Assembly (NCBI RefSeq): GCF_007995085.1 | Contig: NZ_VOQS01000005.1 | Location: 1,736,001-1,800,000, forward strand | DNA length: 64,000 nt | Direction of reading: 5' to 3' | Source: Paraburkholderia azotifigens | Lineage (GTDB): Bacteria > Pseudomonadota > Gammaproteobacteria > Burkholderiales > Burkholderiaceae | Shown here: in pieces, positions 53,853 through 62,401 of the stretch | How the letters are laid out: the number at the start of each line of letters is the position of its first letter | How positions within the stretch are numbered: position 1 is the stretch's first letter | The notes under the pieces: model-generated | What the model saw: the letters and a program-made list of their open reading frames with translations, nothing else | Told to the model about the DNA's origin: nothing | Database searches by the model: none | Position numbers and translations under genes: made by a program

Positions 53853-53878
53853 CTTATTTGGGCTTTAAGCGATGCTTA
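53853..53878. promoter_or_regulatory. CbbR binding-site candidates (two overlapping palindromes)
   Basis: CTTA at 53853-53856 and TAAG at 53866-53869 form a LysR-type T-N11-A palindrome. The TAAG is shared with a second perfect palindrome, TAAGC-GAT-GCTTA (53866-53878). Both lie in the 133-bp cbbF/cbbR divergent gap, at the position expected for CbbR activation of cbbF and autoregulation. Confidence 0.55.
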
Positions 53879-53903
53879 TCTGCCGCTGCATGGAGTACCC
53901 GTC

Positions 53904-54875
53904 ATGCTCAACCTGCTTCGCAACCTCACGCTGCGCCAGTTGCAGATCTTCGCGGCCGCCGCGCAATACGAGAGCTTCGCGCGCGCCGCGGAGGTCCTGC
54001 ATCTGACGCAACCCGCCGTCTCGATGCAGATCAAGCAGCTCGAAGAGGCGACCGGCCTCGCGCTTTTCGAGCGCGTCGGGCGGCGGATCGCGCTCACCGA
54101 GGCAGGCGCGATCCTGTCTCATCACGCGAAGCGCATTCTCGGCGACATCAAGGATGCCGACGATGCAATGCGCGCCCTCGCCTCGGCCGACGGCGGCACC
54201 GTCTCCATCGGTCTCGTCAGCACGGCCCGCTACTTCGTGCCGCGGCAGATTTCGCGCTATGCGGAGCGGCATCCGAAAGTCGATATCCACTTTTCGATCG
54301 GCAAACGCGACACGCTGCTGCGCCAGCTGCAGGACAACGCGATCGATCTCGCCGTGATGGGACGTCCGTCCGTCGAACTCGACGCGCACTGCGAACCGCT
54401 CGCGTACAACCCGCACGTGATCGCCGCGAGCACGACCCATCCCTTCGTCGATGCAGCGTGTTTCGACTTGCACGAACTGCGCCATGACACTTTTCTGATG
54501 CGCGAGCCGGGCTCCGACACAGCCTCTGTCGCGAACGACATGTTCCGGCAGCATCTCTTCACGCCCGCGCGCACACTCGCGCTCGACAGCCACGAGACTG
54601 TCAAGCAGGCCGTGGCGGCGGGCATGGGCGTGAGCCTGCTGCCGCTGCATACGCTGCGGCTCGAACTGCTCGCGCGCGAAGTCGCGATCCTGCACGTGAA
54701 CGGCACGCCCATCGATCGCGTGTGGCACGTGGTTCATATGAATGCGAAGCAGCTGTCGCCTGCCTGCGCGGCGTTCCGACGGTTTCTGATCGAGAAGACG
54801 GGGGCGTGGCTCGAAGGCCAGTTCGCGGACCTCACGCCGCCTGCTCAGGTCGCGAGTCCGTTCGTGCAGACATGA
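53904..54875 (+). CDS. cbbR: CbbR, LysR-family Calvin cycle regulator
   Basis: LysR-type regulator of 323 residues. Winged helix: MLNLLRNLTLRQLQIFAAAAQYESFARAAEVLHLTQPAVSMQIKQLEEATGLALFERVGRRIALTEAG. The effector domain contains VSIGLVSTARYFVPRQISRYAERHPKVDIHFSIGKRDTLLRQLQDNAIDLAVMGRPS, the block conserved among CbbR proteins. It is divergently transcribed from cbbF-cbbP-cbbZ, the standard arrangement for this regulator, which responds to Calvin-cycle metabolites. GGAG precedes the ATG. Confidence 0.9.
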   Translation: MLNLLRNLTLRQLQIFAAAAQYESFARAAEVLHLTQPAVSMQIKQLEEATGLALFERVGRRIALTEAGAILSHHAKRILGDIKDADDAMRALASADGGTVSIGLVSTARYFVPRQISRYAERHPKVDIHFSIGKRDTLLRQLQDNAIDLAVMGRPSVELDAHCEPLAYNPHVIAASTTHPFVDAACFDLHELRHDTFLMREPGSDTASVANDMFRQHLFTPARTLALDSHETVKQAVAAGMGVSLLPLHTLRLELLAREVAILHVNGTPIDRVWHVVHMNAKQLSPACAAFRRFLIEKTGAWLEGQFADLTPPAQVASPFVQT

Positions 54876-55067
54876 AGCAAAATGTCACCGATTCTGCACA
54901 GGGTCCGCCTGCACACTTGCGTCGCCGACCCACGTCCCGCTGAAAAACTTCGCCGCGCGCGCATGGCGCTTCAAAGGCTTCGACGCGCGCGAGCGGCGCG
55001 CATGGCATAGCGCTTGCGTTTGATGCCCCGACAACGATCACCCGTCGAGGGATTGGGGAACGCGCCT

Positions 55068-56087
55068 ATGAGCCTGCATGGCACCGCTGAATCGACGAAG
55101 CACACCAGCATCGTCACCGTGAACGCACCCGGCCGCTTGCATCTGGGATTCCTCGATCCTGGCGCGTCGCTCGGCCGGCGCTTCGGCAGTCTCGGGCTCG
55201 TGATCGACGGCATCAGCACGACGCTCGACGCGCGCCTCGCTTCGAACGACGAAGACCACTACAGCGCCGTGCCGTCGGCGCACGATGAATTGCCGCGCGT
55301 GAAGGCGCACATCGACACGCTGCGCAAGCTGACGGGTCACGACGCACCCGTCGATATCCGTCTGCATCGCACCTTGCCGTCGCACGCCGGTCTCGGCTCC
55401 GGCACGCAACTCGCGCTGACTGTCGGCCATGCGTTCGCGCGCCTGCACGGTCTCGATCTGAGCGCGGCCCAACTCGCGCCGGCGCTCGCGCGCGGCGCGC
55501 GTTCGGGCGTCGGCATCGCCGGGTTCGAGCGCGGCGGACTGATCGTCGACGGCGGTCCGCGCGGGCCCGGCGTGTTGCCGCCCGTGCTGTCGCGCTTTGA
55601 CTTTCCGTCCGCATGGCGCGTGATGCTCGTGTTCGACGATTCGCGCACGGGTCTCTCCGGTCCGGCCGAGCGCCAGGCGCTCGCCGCGCTGCCGCCGTTT
55701 CCGCAATCGCTCGCCGCGCACGCGTGCCACCTGACCTTGATGCAGATTCTCCCGGCCGCCGCAGAACACGAATTCGCGCCTTTCGCGCAGGGCGTGAGCG
55801 CGCTGCAAGACGGCATCGGCCGCTACTTCGCGAAGTCGCAAGGCGGCATCTACACGAGTCCCGGCGTCGGGCGCGTGCTCGACTGGATCGGCGCGCGCTA
55901 TTGCGCGGGCATCGGCCAGAGTTCGTGGGGGCCGACCGGCTTCGCGATCATGGAGTCGCAGGAAGAAGCGGAACACGCGCTGCGTTCGGCGCGCGACGCG
56001 CAAACGATCGGCCCCGGACTGCGAGTCGAGATCGTGAGAGGACTCAACGCGGGCGCTACCGTCACCTGGGCGTCGGCCCAGGACTGA
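55068..56087 (+). CDS. mptG: Beta-ribofuranosylaminobenzene 5'-phosphate synthase
   Basis: GHMP-kinase-fold enzyme of 339 residues. It condenses 4-aminobenzoate (or 4-hydroxybenzoate) with PRPP, the first committed step towards the methanopterin side chain. Landmarks are VNAPGRLHLGFLDPGASLGRRFGSLGLVIDG, the GHMP glycine-rich LPSHAGLGSGTQLALTVGHAFARLHG, RSGVGIAGFERGGLIVDGG and GIGQSSWGPTGFAIM. It is the first gene of the H4MPT operon (mptG-mtdB-orf17-mch-orf5-orf7). The ATG at 55068 follows GGGGAA; an earlier start at 55014 in frame is less likely. Confidence 0.9.
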   Translation: MSLHGTAESTKHTSIVTVNAPGRLHLGFLDPGASLGRRFGSLGLVIDGISTTLDARLASNDEDHYSAVPSAHDELPRVKAHIDTLRKLTGHDAPVDIRLHRTLPSHAGLGSGTQLALTVGHAFARLHGLDLSAAQLAPALARGARSGVGIAGFERGGLIVDGGPRGPGVLPPVLSRFDFPSAWRVMLVFDDSRTGLSGPAERQALAALPPFPQSLAAHACHLTLMQILPAAAEHEFAPFAQGVSALQDGIGRYFAKSQGGIYTSPGVGRVLDWIGARYCAGIGQSSWGPTGFAIMESQEEAEHALRSARDAQTIGPGLRVEIVRGLNAGATVTWASAQD

Positions 56088-56110
56088 TTCACCCTGTTCA
56101 CCGAGGAAAC

Positions 56111-57031
56111 ATGGAACGCCAACACATTCTCCATATGTTCACGCCGGGACGGCAGATGAGCCCGTTCGACGTGAACATGGCCGTCGATGCCGGATATCAG
56201 GTCGTCGTGCCCTACACGGATGTCGACGTCAAACTGATCGGGCCGCTGACCCAGGACGCGATTTTTTCGCGTGGCCCCAAAGGCGTCGCGCACACGGGCA
56301 TCTTTATCGGCGGACGCGACGTGATGCTCGCGACCGACATGCTGCGCCTGTCGCGCGAAGCGATGGTGCCGCCGTTCGAAGTGTCCGTGTTCGCCGATCC
56401 GAGCGGCTCGTTCACGACGGCGGCCGCACTCGTTGCCTGCGTCGAATGGCAGCTGCGCCACGCATTCGACACGGGACTCGATGGCAAGCGCGTGCTCGTG
56501 TTCGGCGGCACGGGGCCCGTCGGACTGATCGCGGGCGTGCTGGCGGCGCAGGCAGGCGCGCGCGTGTCATTGGCGAGCAGCCGCGGGCTCGATGCCGCAC
56601 GCGACGCGTGCAAGCGCGCCACTGCGCGTTTCGGGGCCGCGCTCGAAGGCGCCGACGCGAGCAGCGCAAACGCGCTGCAAGAAACCTTGAAGTCCGTCGA
56701 CGTCGTGTTCGCGACGGCGGCTGCCGGCGTCGAAGTGATGAGCGCGCAGCAGGTGAGCGAGGCGGACCGCCTGCTCGTGGCCGCCGACGTGAACGCCGTG
56801 CCGCCCGCAGGCATCGCGGGCGTCGGCGTGATGGACAATGGCAAGCGCGTCGGTCCGCATGGCGCGCTCGGCATCGGTGCGCTCGCGATCGGCAACGTCA
56901 AGTACGAAGTGCAGCAGCGGCTGTTCATGCAGATGCTCGCGGCGAAGCAGAAGGTCTATCTCGGCTTCGAAGACGCGATGGAGATGGCCCGCCGCGTGGT
57001 GGCCGAACGCTCCTCGCTCGCGGCAGCCTGA
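56111..57031 (+). CDS. mtdB: NAD(P)-dependent methylene-H4MPT dehydrogenase
   Basis: MtdB of 306 residues. It oxidises methylene-H4MPT to methenyl-H4MPT with NAD or NADP in the formaldehyde oxidation pathway. Landmarks are ILHMFTPGRQMSPFDVNMAVDAGYQVVVPYTDV, SRGPKGVAHTGIFIGGRD, the Rossmann motif VLVFGGTGPVGLIAGVLAA and LLVAADVNAVPPAGIAGVGVMDNGK. GAGG precedes the ATG. It follows mptG by 23 bp and precedes an ATP-grasp gene by 7 bp. The formaldehyde-activating enzyme gene (fae) that would feed it is not in the window. Confidence 0.93.
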   Translation: MERQHILHMFTPGRQMSPFDVNMAVDAGYQVVVPYTDVDVKLIGPLTQDAIFSRGPKGVAHTGIFIGGRDVMLATDMLRLSREAMVPPFEVSVFADPSGSFTTAAALVACVEWQLRHAFDTGLDGKRVLVFGGTGPVGLIAGVLAAQAGARVSLASSRGLDAARDACKRATARFGAALEGADASSANALQETLKSVDVVFATAAAGVEVMSAQQVSEADRLLVAADVNAVPPAGIAGVGVMDNGKRVGPHGALGIGALAIGNVKYEVQQRLFMQMLAAKQKVYLGFEDAMEMARRVVAERSSLAAA

Positions 57032-57038
57032 GGCCGTC

Positions 57039-58223
57039 ATGTTACCGCCCGTCGTCGTCGTTGCCGCGCTGTCCGCCCGCATGCTGGCCGAGTCGGCGCG
57101 GCGTGCCGGCTGGCGCGTGATCGTGCTCGATCTGTTCGGCGACACGGACACGCGGCGCGCGTCGGGCATGTGGTATCCGATCGGCGATGCCGCGTCGCTG
57201 TCGATCGATCCGCGCCGCGTGCGCGAAGCACTCGATGCGGCGAGCCGCACGCCGAACGTGATCGGCTGGATTGCAGGCAGCGGTTTCGAAGCGCATTGCG
57301 ATCTGCTCGACGCCAAAGGCATCGCGCTTGCGCCGATCGGCAACACGCGCGACGCATACGACGCCGTGCGCGACCCGGCGCGATTCTTCGCGTTGCTGGA
57401 CGACGCGGGCATTCCCCATCCCGACACGCAATGGCACGCGCCCGCCGACACAGCCGGCTGGCTCGTCAAGCGCGCGAGCGGCACGGGCGGCATGCATATC
57501 CGCGATGCCTCGGTTAGCGCCATAGCGAACCGCGACGACTATTTTCAGCGTCATCAGACAGGCCGTTCGATGTCGGCGCTGTTCATCGCGGATACGCGCC
57601 GCGCCGCGATCATCGGATTCAACGAACAGCTGATCGTGTCGCGCGGCACGCGTCCGTTCGTCTATGGCGGCGCGCTGGGTAACGTCGACGTGCCCCCGTC
57701 GCTGCACGAACAGATCGCGCGCGCCGCGAATGCCATCGTATCGAGCACGGGACTCCGAGGGCTCAATAGTCTCGACTTCATTGTCGACGGCGGGCGTTGC
57801 TTCGTGCTCGAAGTCAACGCGCGACCCTCGGCCACGCTGTCGCTTCACGAGCGCGACGCCACCACGTCGCTGCTGGCGCTGCATACGCGCGTGTGCGCGG
57901 GCAAGCCGCTCGATGCCGACATGCCGAAGCTCCTGGACCAGACGGCGCCGATGTGCGGCGAGCTGATCGTCTTCGCCGAACGCGAGCGCACGATATCGCC
58001 GGAATTCGTTCAGCGCGCATTGAATCTCGGCTGGTGTCACGACATTCCCGTGACGCGCAGTGTGGTCGCCGCGGGCGCGCCGTTGTGCAGCGTGTCGGCC
58101 GCATGCGCGCACGGCACGCCGCCCGCCACGCTGCGCGCAGAGCTCGCCGCCCGCGCGGCAACCATTCTTTCCATCGACACCATCCGGAAATCAGGCCATG
58201 CAGACCTCTCCCTCTCTCGCTGA
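57039..58223 (+). CDS. ATP-grasp protein of the H4MPT cluster (orf17-type)
   Basis: ATP-grasp fold protein of 394 residues. The N-terminal region (VVVVAALSARMLAESARRAGWRVIVLDLFGDTDTRR) is a pre-ATP-grasp domain. The nucleotide site lies around LVKRASGTGGMHIRD, and the metal ligands are in LNSLDFIVDGGRCFVLEVNARPSATLSL. It corresponds to the uncharacterised ATP-grasp gene conserved in bacterial H4MPT clusters (orf17). It may act in cofactor side-chain assembly, by ATP-dependent ligation. It overlaps the start of mch by 26 bp. Confidence 0.75.
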   Translation: MLPPVVVVAALSARMLAESARRAGWRVIVLDLFGDTDTRRASGMWYPIGDAASLSIDPRRVREALDAASRTPNVIGWIAGSGFEAHCDLLDAKGIALAPIGNTRDAYDAVRDPARFFALLDDAGIPHPDTQWHAPADTAGWLVKRASGTGGMHIRDASVSAIANRDDYFQRHQTGRSMSALFIADTRRAAIIGFNEQLIVSRGTRPFVYGGALGNVDVPPSLHEQIARAANAIVSSTGLRGLNSLDFIVDGGRCFVLEVNARPSATLSLHERDATTSLLALHTRVCAGKPLDADMPKLLDQTAPMCGELIVFAERERTISPEFVQRALNLGWCHDIPVTRSVVAAGAPLCSVSAACAHGTPPATLRAELAARAATILSIDTIRKSGHADLSLSR

Positions 58224-59226
58224 CGTTTCGCCGTCGCCTTCGCTTCTGAGCGTCAACACGCTGGTTCGGCCGTTGATCGCGAGCCTGCTCGAACGCCACG
58301 CGGAACTCGGCATCGACGCGAAGCGCGACGAGCGCGGCGTCATGATCGTCGATGCGGGCATCGAGTCGCCCGGCAGCGTCGCCGCCGGTATCGCGATCGG
58401 CGAAATCTGCATGGGCGGGCTGGGGCGCGTCGCGTTGCGCGCCGCTGCGTCACGCAATGCAACGGAAGAATGGCCGACCTTCGTCGACATCGCCAGCGCG
58501 CAGCCGGTGCTGGCCTGCCTCGCGTCGCAATACGCCGGCTGGAGTCTCGCGGCAAGCAAGGAGGAAACGGGCGGCAAGAAGTTCTTCGCGCTCGGCTCGG
58601 GACCGGCGCGTTCGCTCGCGTGCAAGGAGCCGCTCTTCGACGAACTCGATTACCGCGACGTCGTGTCGACGGGCTGCCTGGTGCTCGAAGTGGATCGCGC
58701 GCCGCCCGCTGTCGTGATCGACAAGATTCTGCGCGACTGCCGGTTGCAGCCGCGCAATCTCACACTGATCCTCACGCCGACAACGAGCCGCGCGGGCACC
58801 ACGCAAGTCGTCGCGCGCGCGCTCGAAGTCGCGCTGCACAAAGCCCACGAACTCGGCTTCGCGCTCGACGCAATTCACGAAGGCTGCGCGAGCGCGCCGT
58901 TGCCGCCGCCCGCGCAGGACGGCGTCGAAGCGATGGGCCGCACCAACGACGCCATCCTGTACGGCGGCCGCGTGCATCTGGGCGTGACGGGCAGCGACGA
59001 CGACGCGCGCGATCTCGCGCAACGCCTTCCTTCGTCGGCATCGAAAGACTTCGGCCGCGCGTTCGCCGACGTGTTCAGGGAATACGAATACGACTTCTAC
59101 AAGATCGATCCCGCGCTCTTCGCGCCCGCCGAAGTCTGGGTCAGTAACCTGACCACGGGGCGCACCTTCCACGCGGGCGCGACCCGTTTCGATCTGCTGC
59201 GCCCGCTCTGGCTCGACGAGGTGTGA
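58198..59226 (+). CDS. mch: Methenyl-H4MPT cyclohydrolase
   Basis: Mch of 342 residues, converting methenyl-H4MPT to formyl-H4MPT. Landmarks are GVMIVDAGIESPGSVAAGIAIGEICMGGLGRV, FVDIASAQPVLACLASQYAGWSLAASKEETGGKKFFALGSGPAR, LILTPTTSRAGTTQVVARALEVALHKAHELGF, and DGVEAMGRTNDAILYGGRVHLGV. These occur in archaeal-like order. The ATG at 58198 lies in the end of the preceding ATP-grasp gene, so the two are likely translationally coupled. Acts after MtdB; the next step (formyltransferase/hydrolase, fhc) is not in the window. Confidence 0.93.
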   Translation: MQTSPSLADVSPSPSLLSVNTLVRPLIASLLERHAELGIDAKRDERGVMIVDAGIESPGSVAAGIAIGEICMGGLGRVALRAAASRNATEEWPTFVDIASAQPVLACLASQYAGWSLAASKEETGGKKFFALGSGPARSLACKEPLFDELDYRDVVSTGCLVLEVDRAPPAVVIDKILRDCRLQPRNLTLILTPTTSRAGTTQVVARALEVALHKAHELGFALDAIHEGCASAPLPPPAQDGVEAMGRTNDAILYGGRVHLGVTGSDDDARDLAQRLPSSASKDFGRAFADVFREYEYDFYKIDPALFAPAEVWVSNLTTGRTFHAGATRFDLLRPLWLDEV

Positions 59227-59227
59227 G

Positions 59228-60181
59228 ATGACAGGCACCCCGCTCGCCGTCGCGATCATGACGGACGAAACCGGCTGGCATACATCGCGTCTCAAGCGCG
59301 CGCTGCGCGAGCGCGGCGCGCAGGGCCGCTGCATCGATCTCGCCGACTGCCGCTTCGATACCACGCACGCGCCGCACGGACTCGCGATTCCCGGCTACGG
59401 ACGCGGACTGCCCGATGCCGTTATCGTGCGCGGCATCGCGGGCGGCACCTTCGAGCAGGTCACCGTGCGTCTCGGCATCCTGCACGCGTTACGCGAACTC
59501 GGCGTGCCCGTCTACAACGACGCCCGCGCGATCGAGCGCAGTGTCGACAAGTCGATGACCAGCTTTCTGCTGCATCGCGCGGGCATTCCGACGCCGCCGA
59601 CATGGGTGTCCGAATCCGCCCCGTTCGCGCAGCGCGTGCTGATGCGCGAAGGCGCGAAGGGCCACGAGGTGGTGATCAAGCCGCTGTTCGGTTCGCAAGG
59701 CAAAGGCGTGATGCGGATCGGCGCGGGCAGCGAAGGCTGCGAGCCGCTGCCTGCGCTGAAGGCGTATGGACAGCTCGCCTATCTGCAGCGCTTCGTCAGG
59801 CCCGCCAGCGAGCCCGGCTATGACTGGCGCGTGATGGTGATCGGCGGCAAGGCGGTGACGGCCATGCGCAGGATCAGCGAACATTGGGTGCACAACGTCG
59901 CGCAAGGCGCGCGCTGCGAAGCGGCGGAGCTGAGCGCACCGCTCGCCACGCTCGCTGAACGCGCCAGCGCGGCGCTCGGGCTCGACTACGCAGGCGTCGA
60001 CCTGATTCCCTGCGACGACAACCCGTTCGGCGCAACCGTGATCGAGGTGAACGGCGTGGCCGCGTGGCGCGGGCTGCAGTCGGTGACGCCGTTCGATATC
60101 GCGGGCTGCATCGTCGACGATCTGTTGAGCCGGCGCATGGCGCTTGCGCCGCGCGCCGTCGGCATGAAGGAAGTCGCGTGA
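59228..60181 (+). CDS. RimK/MptN-like ATP-grasp ligase (orf5-type)
   Basis: ATP-grasp ligase of 317 residues, RimK family. It has ARAIERSVDKSMTSFLLHRAGIPTPPTWV, the ATP-binding VVIKPLFGSQGKGVMRIG, LQRFVRPASEPGYDWRVMVIGGKAVTAMRR and the metal-binding VDLIPCDDNPFGATVIEVNGVAAWRGLQ. MptN adds glutamate to H4MPT in archaea. This bacterial cluster member (orf5) probably makes the pterin side-chain glutamate or similar ligation. It lies 1 bp after mch and overlaps the next gene by one base (TGATG). Confidence 0.82.
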   Translation: MTGTPLAVAIMTDETGWHTSRLKRALRERGAQGRCIDLADCRFDTTHAPHGLAIPGYGRGLPDAVIVRGIAGGTFEQVTVRLGILHALRELGVPVYNDARAIERSVDKSMTSFLLHRAGIPTPPTWVSESAPFAQRVLMREGAKGHEVVIKPLFGSQGKGVMRIGAGSEGCEPLPALKAYGQLAYLQRFVRPASEPGYDWRVMVIGGKAVTAMRRISEHWVHNVAQGARCEAAELSAPLATLAERASAALGLDYAGVDLIPCDDNPFGATVIEVNGVAAWRGLQSVTPFDIAGCIVDDLLSRRMALAPRAVGMKEVA

Positions 60182-61119
60182 TGCCCGGCACGCACGCCGA
60201 TACGATCGCCGACGCCTTCGCGTGGGCGTGCGCGCTCGACGTGCTGTGCGCGAAACCGGGCAACGTCAGCTTCGGCGCGCCGGGGCATCGGATGACGGCC
60301 GATCTGTTCGTCGCCAGCGCGCAGGCGGCGTGCCACGCCGTGACCGCGCATGGCGTGAGCGTGGGCGAACGCATCGAGCGGGCGGTGAACCTGTCGATGC
60401 AGGCAGCCGGCTGCAATACGAATCTGGGCATCGTGCTGCTGTGCGCGCCGCTCGCGCAGACGTTCGAACACCTGCACGCCGCGCACCGCGCGCCGACCGT
60501 ACACGAAGCGCATGTGGCCGTGCGCGCGACCCTCTCGAACCTCGATCTGGCCGATGCGTGCGCCGCCTATCGCGCGATCGCGCTGGCCAATCCGGGCGGC
60601 CTCGGCGAAGCGCCCAGCCAGAACGTAGGCAGCGCGCCGACCGTCGATCTGCTCAGCGCGATGACGCTGGCAAGAGACCGCGACAGCGTCGCCCGTCAGT
60701 ATGCGAGCGGCTTCGTCGACGTGCTCGGCTATGGTGTGATCCAGATGCGCGCGGCGTTGGGCGCGGCGCGCCTTCATCCCGGCGATCTGCCGCGTCTGCT
60801 GCGAGCGGTGCTGAAAACGTGGCTCGCGTTTCTGTCCCACTGGCCCGACTCGCATATCGCGCGCAAGCATGGTATTGAAGTGGCGCGCAAGGTCACGCTC
60901 GAGGCCCGCAAGTGGCACATGCAAAGCGCGCTCGACTTCGAACGACTCGCGGCATGGGATGCGGCAATGAAGCGCGACGGCATCAATCCGGGGACGACGG
61001 CGGACCTGACAGTCGCGACGTTGTTCGCGGCCGCGTGCCTCGATCCTTCGCTGCTGCGCGTGCGTTGCATGGAAAGCGCTGCACGCGCGGCTAGCCTGGA
61101 GACGGCAGCCGAATATTGA
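60181..61119 (+). CDS. CitG/MdcB-like protein of the H4MPT cluster (orf7-type)
   Basis: Protein of 312 residues of the triphosphoribosyl-dephospho-CoA synthase-like superfamily. It has DAFAWACALDVLCAKPGNVSFGAPGHRMTADLFVASA, AGCNTNLGIVLLCAPLAQ and a late AAMKRDGINPGTTADLTVATLFAAACLD. The orf7 gene is conserved in bacterial H4MPT clusters next to orf5 and mch. By fold it could catalyse a ribosyl-phosphate transfer in methanopterin synthesis, but this is not established. Last gene of the plus-strand H4MPT operon. Confidence 0.8.
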   Translation: MPGTHADTIADAFAWACALDVLCAKPGNVSFGAPGHRMTADLFVASAQAACHAVTAHGVSVGERIERAVNLSMQAAGCNTNLGIVLLCAPLAQTFEHLHAAHRAPTVHEAHVAVRATLSNLDLADACAAYRAIALANPGGLGEAPSQNVGSAPTVDLLSAMTLARDRDSVARQYASGFVDVLGYGVIQMRAALGAARLHPGDLPRLLRAVLKTWLAFLSHWPDSHIARKHGIEVARKVTLEARKWHMQSALDFERLAAWDAAMKRDGINPGTTADLTVATLFAAACLDPSLLRVRCMESAARAASLETAAEY

Positions 61120-61165
61120 ATCGCGCGTGCTTCGTGTGCCTGGTGTGCCTTGAGTGCGCCGGCGA

Positions 61166-61579
61166 TCACGGCCAGCGTACCGTCCGCTCGATCGTCACGC
61201 CCACCGCCTTCACATTCGCGAACTTCGCGGGCTTCGCCAGCGACACACGTACCCAGTGCGCGCCGAAGTCGACGATCAGCATCTGCGCAACCGACTCCGC
61301 CAGCGCTTCCAGCAATTGCATCCTGTGCGTCGCGAGCAGCGACACGAGCGCTGCATGCACCTTGCTGTAATCGATGGTGTCGCCGATCAGATCGGTATCG
61401 CACGCGTGGCTGTGCGGCACGCCCGCCCACAGATCGATCCGCACCGGCTGACGATTCGTCAGCTCGTCCGGGTCGATGCCGATCACCGTATCGCCCTCGA
61501 AGCCTTCGATAAAAATCAGATCCATCTCCGATGCGGCGAGATGCGGCCGCTCGAGCACCTTCTTGTCGATCACGTTCAT
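61166..61579 (-). CDS. FolB-like dihydroneopterin aldolase family protein
   Basis: T-fold protein of 137 residues. It has IFIEGFEGDTVIGIDPDELTNRQPVRIDLWAGVPHSHACDTDLIGDTIDYSKVHAALVSLL and LLEALAESVAQMLIVDFGAHWVRVSLAKPAKFANVKAVGVTIER, the dihydroneopterin aldolase arrangement. It lies in the H4MPT region on the minus strand, convergent with orf7 and divergent from the flavoprotein gene. It is probably the pterin-branch aldolase or a paralogue serving H4MPT rather than folate. Its reaction releases glycolaldehyde from dihydroneopterin. Confidence 0.8.
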   Translation of the reverse strand: MNVIDKKVLERPHLAASEMDLIFIEGFEGDTVIGIDPDELTNRQPVRIDLWAGVPHSHACDTDLIGDTIDYSKVHAALVSLLATHRMQLLEALAESVAQMLIVDFGAHWVRVSLAKPAKFANVKAVGVTIERTVRWP

Positions 61580-61783
61580 CTGGGTTCCTTATCGTCGATA
61601 CGGTCGATCCATGATGCGTTCTCATGCAAGAAGCGGCCCAGGCACGAATGTCGCAAGCGCTGGAGACGAACGCTCCCGCGCAGGCCGTGTGCATCGCATG
61701 CAGGGTCAAACGCCACCCACACGGCCGATCGCGACGCGTCGCATTGTGTATCGCAAACTGAACAACCTGGCTGCACGCCGACG

Positions 61784-62401
61784 ATGATCCCGACGATGAC
61801 GACGACCCACACGCACCACCCCGCCAACGACGCCGTCGAAGCCGCGCCGCGCTTTGCCTGGACGATCACGGGCTCCGGGCACGGGCTGGCCGGGTCGCTC
61901 GATCTCGCGGCGACGCTGCTGCCCCACGTCGATCTGTTCCTGTCGCGAGCCGCCGAAGAAGTGCTGCCCCTGTACAAGATCGACATCGCGCAACTCAAGG
62001 CCCGCTTCCGGGTGTTCCGCGACAACAGCGCGAGCGCGGTGCCCGTCGGCATGCTGTACGACGCGAACCGCTATCACACGGTGGTCGTCGCGCCAGCCAC
62101 CAGCAACACTGTCGCCAAATGCGCGTTCGGCATCTCGGATACGCTGCCCACCAGCATGTTTGCGCAGGCGGGCAAGCTGGGCATTCCCGGCATCGTATTC
62201 GCGTGCGACACGCAGCCCGTCGTCGTCACGAAGAGTCCGCTCGACTGGGTCGAACTGCGTCCGCGCCGCATCGAACTCGATAACGTCGAACGCCTGAAGC
62301 GGATCGATCATTGCCGCGTCGTGTGTTCGCTGGCCGAATTGCGCGCGGCGCTCGATGCGCGCAGCGCGGAAACGCGCATGACGTCTTGTGCGAGCGCCTG
62401 A
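61784..62401 (+). CDS. AfpA/DmrX-like flavoprotein (dihydromethanopterin reductase family)
   Basis: Flavoprotein of about 205 residues of the archaeal flavoprotein (AfpA) type. It contains FAWTITGSGHGLAGSLDLAATLLPHVDLFLSRAAEEVLPLYKID and VVAPATSNTVAKCAFGISDTLPTSMFAQAGKLGIPGIVFACD. These resemble FMN proteins of the Dmr group that reduce dihydromethanopterin to H4MPT. In methylotrophic proteobacteria this family supplies an alternative dihydromethanopterin reductase. The start is uncertain: ATGs at 61784 and 61796 share no strong Shine-Dalgarno. Its stop overlaps the next ATG (TGATG). Confidence 0.78.
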   Translation: MIPTMTTTHTHHPANDAVEAAPRFAWTITGSGHGLAGSLDLAATLLPHVDLFLSRAAEEVLPLYKIDIAQLKARFRVFRDNSASAVPVGMLYDANRYHTVVVAPATSNTVAKCAFGISDTLPTSMFAQAGKLGIPGIVFACDTQPVVVTKSPLDWVELRPRRIELDNVERLKRIDHCRVVCSLAELRAALDARSAETRMTSCASA

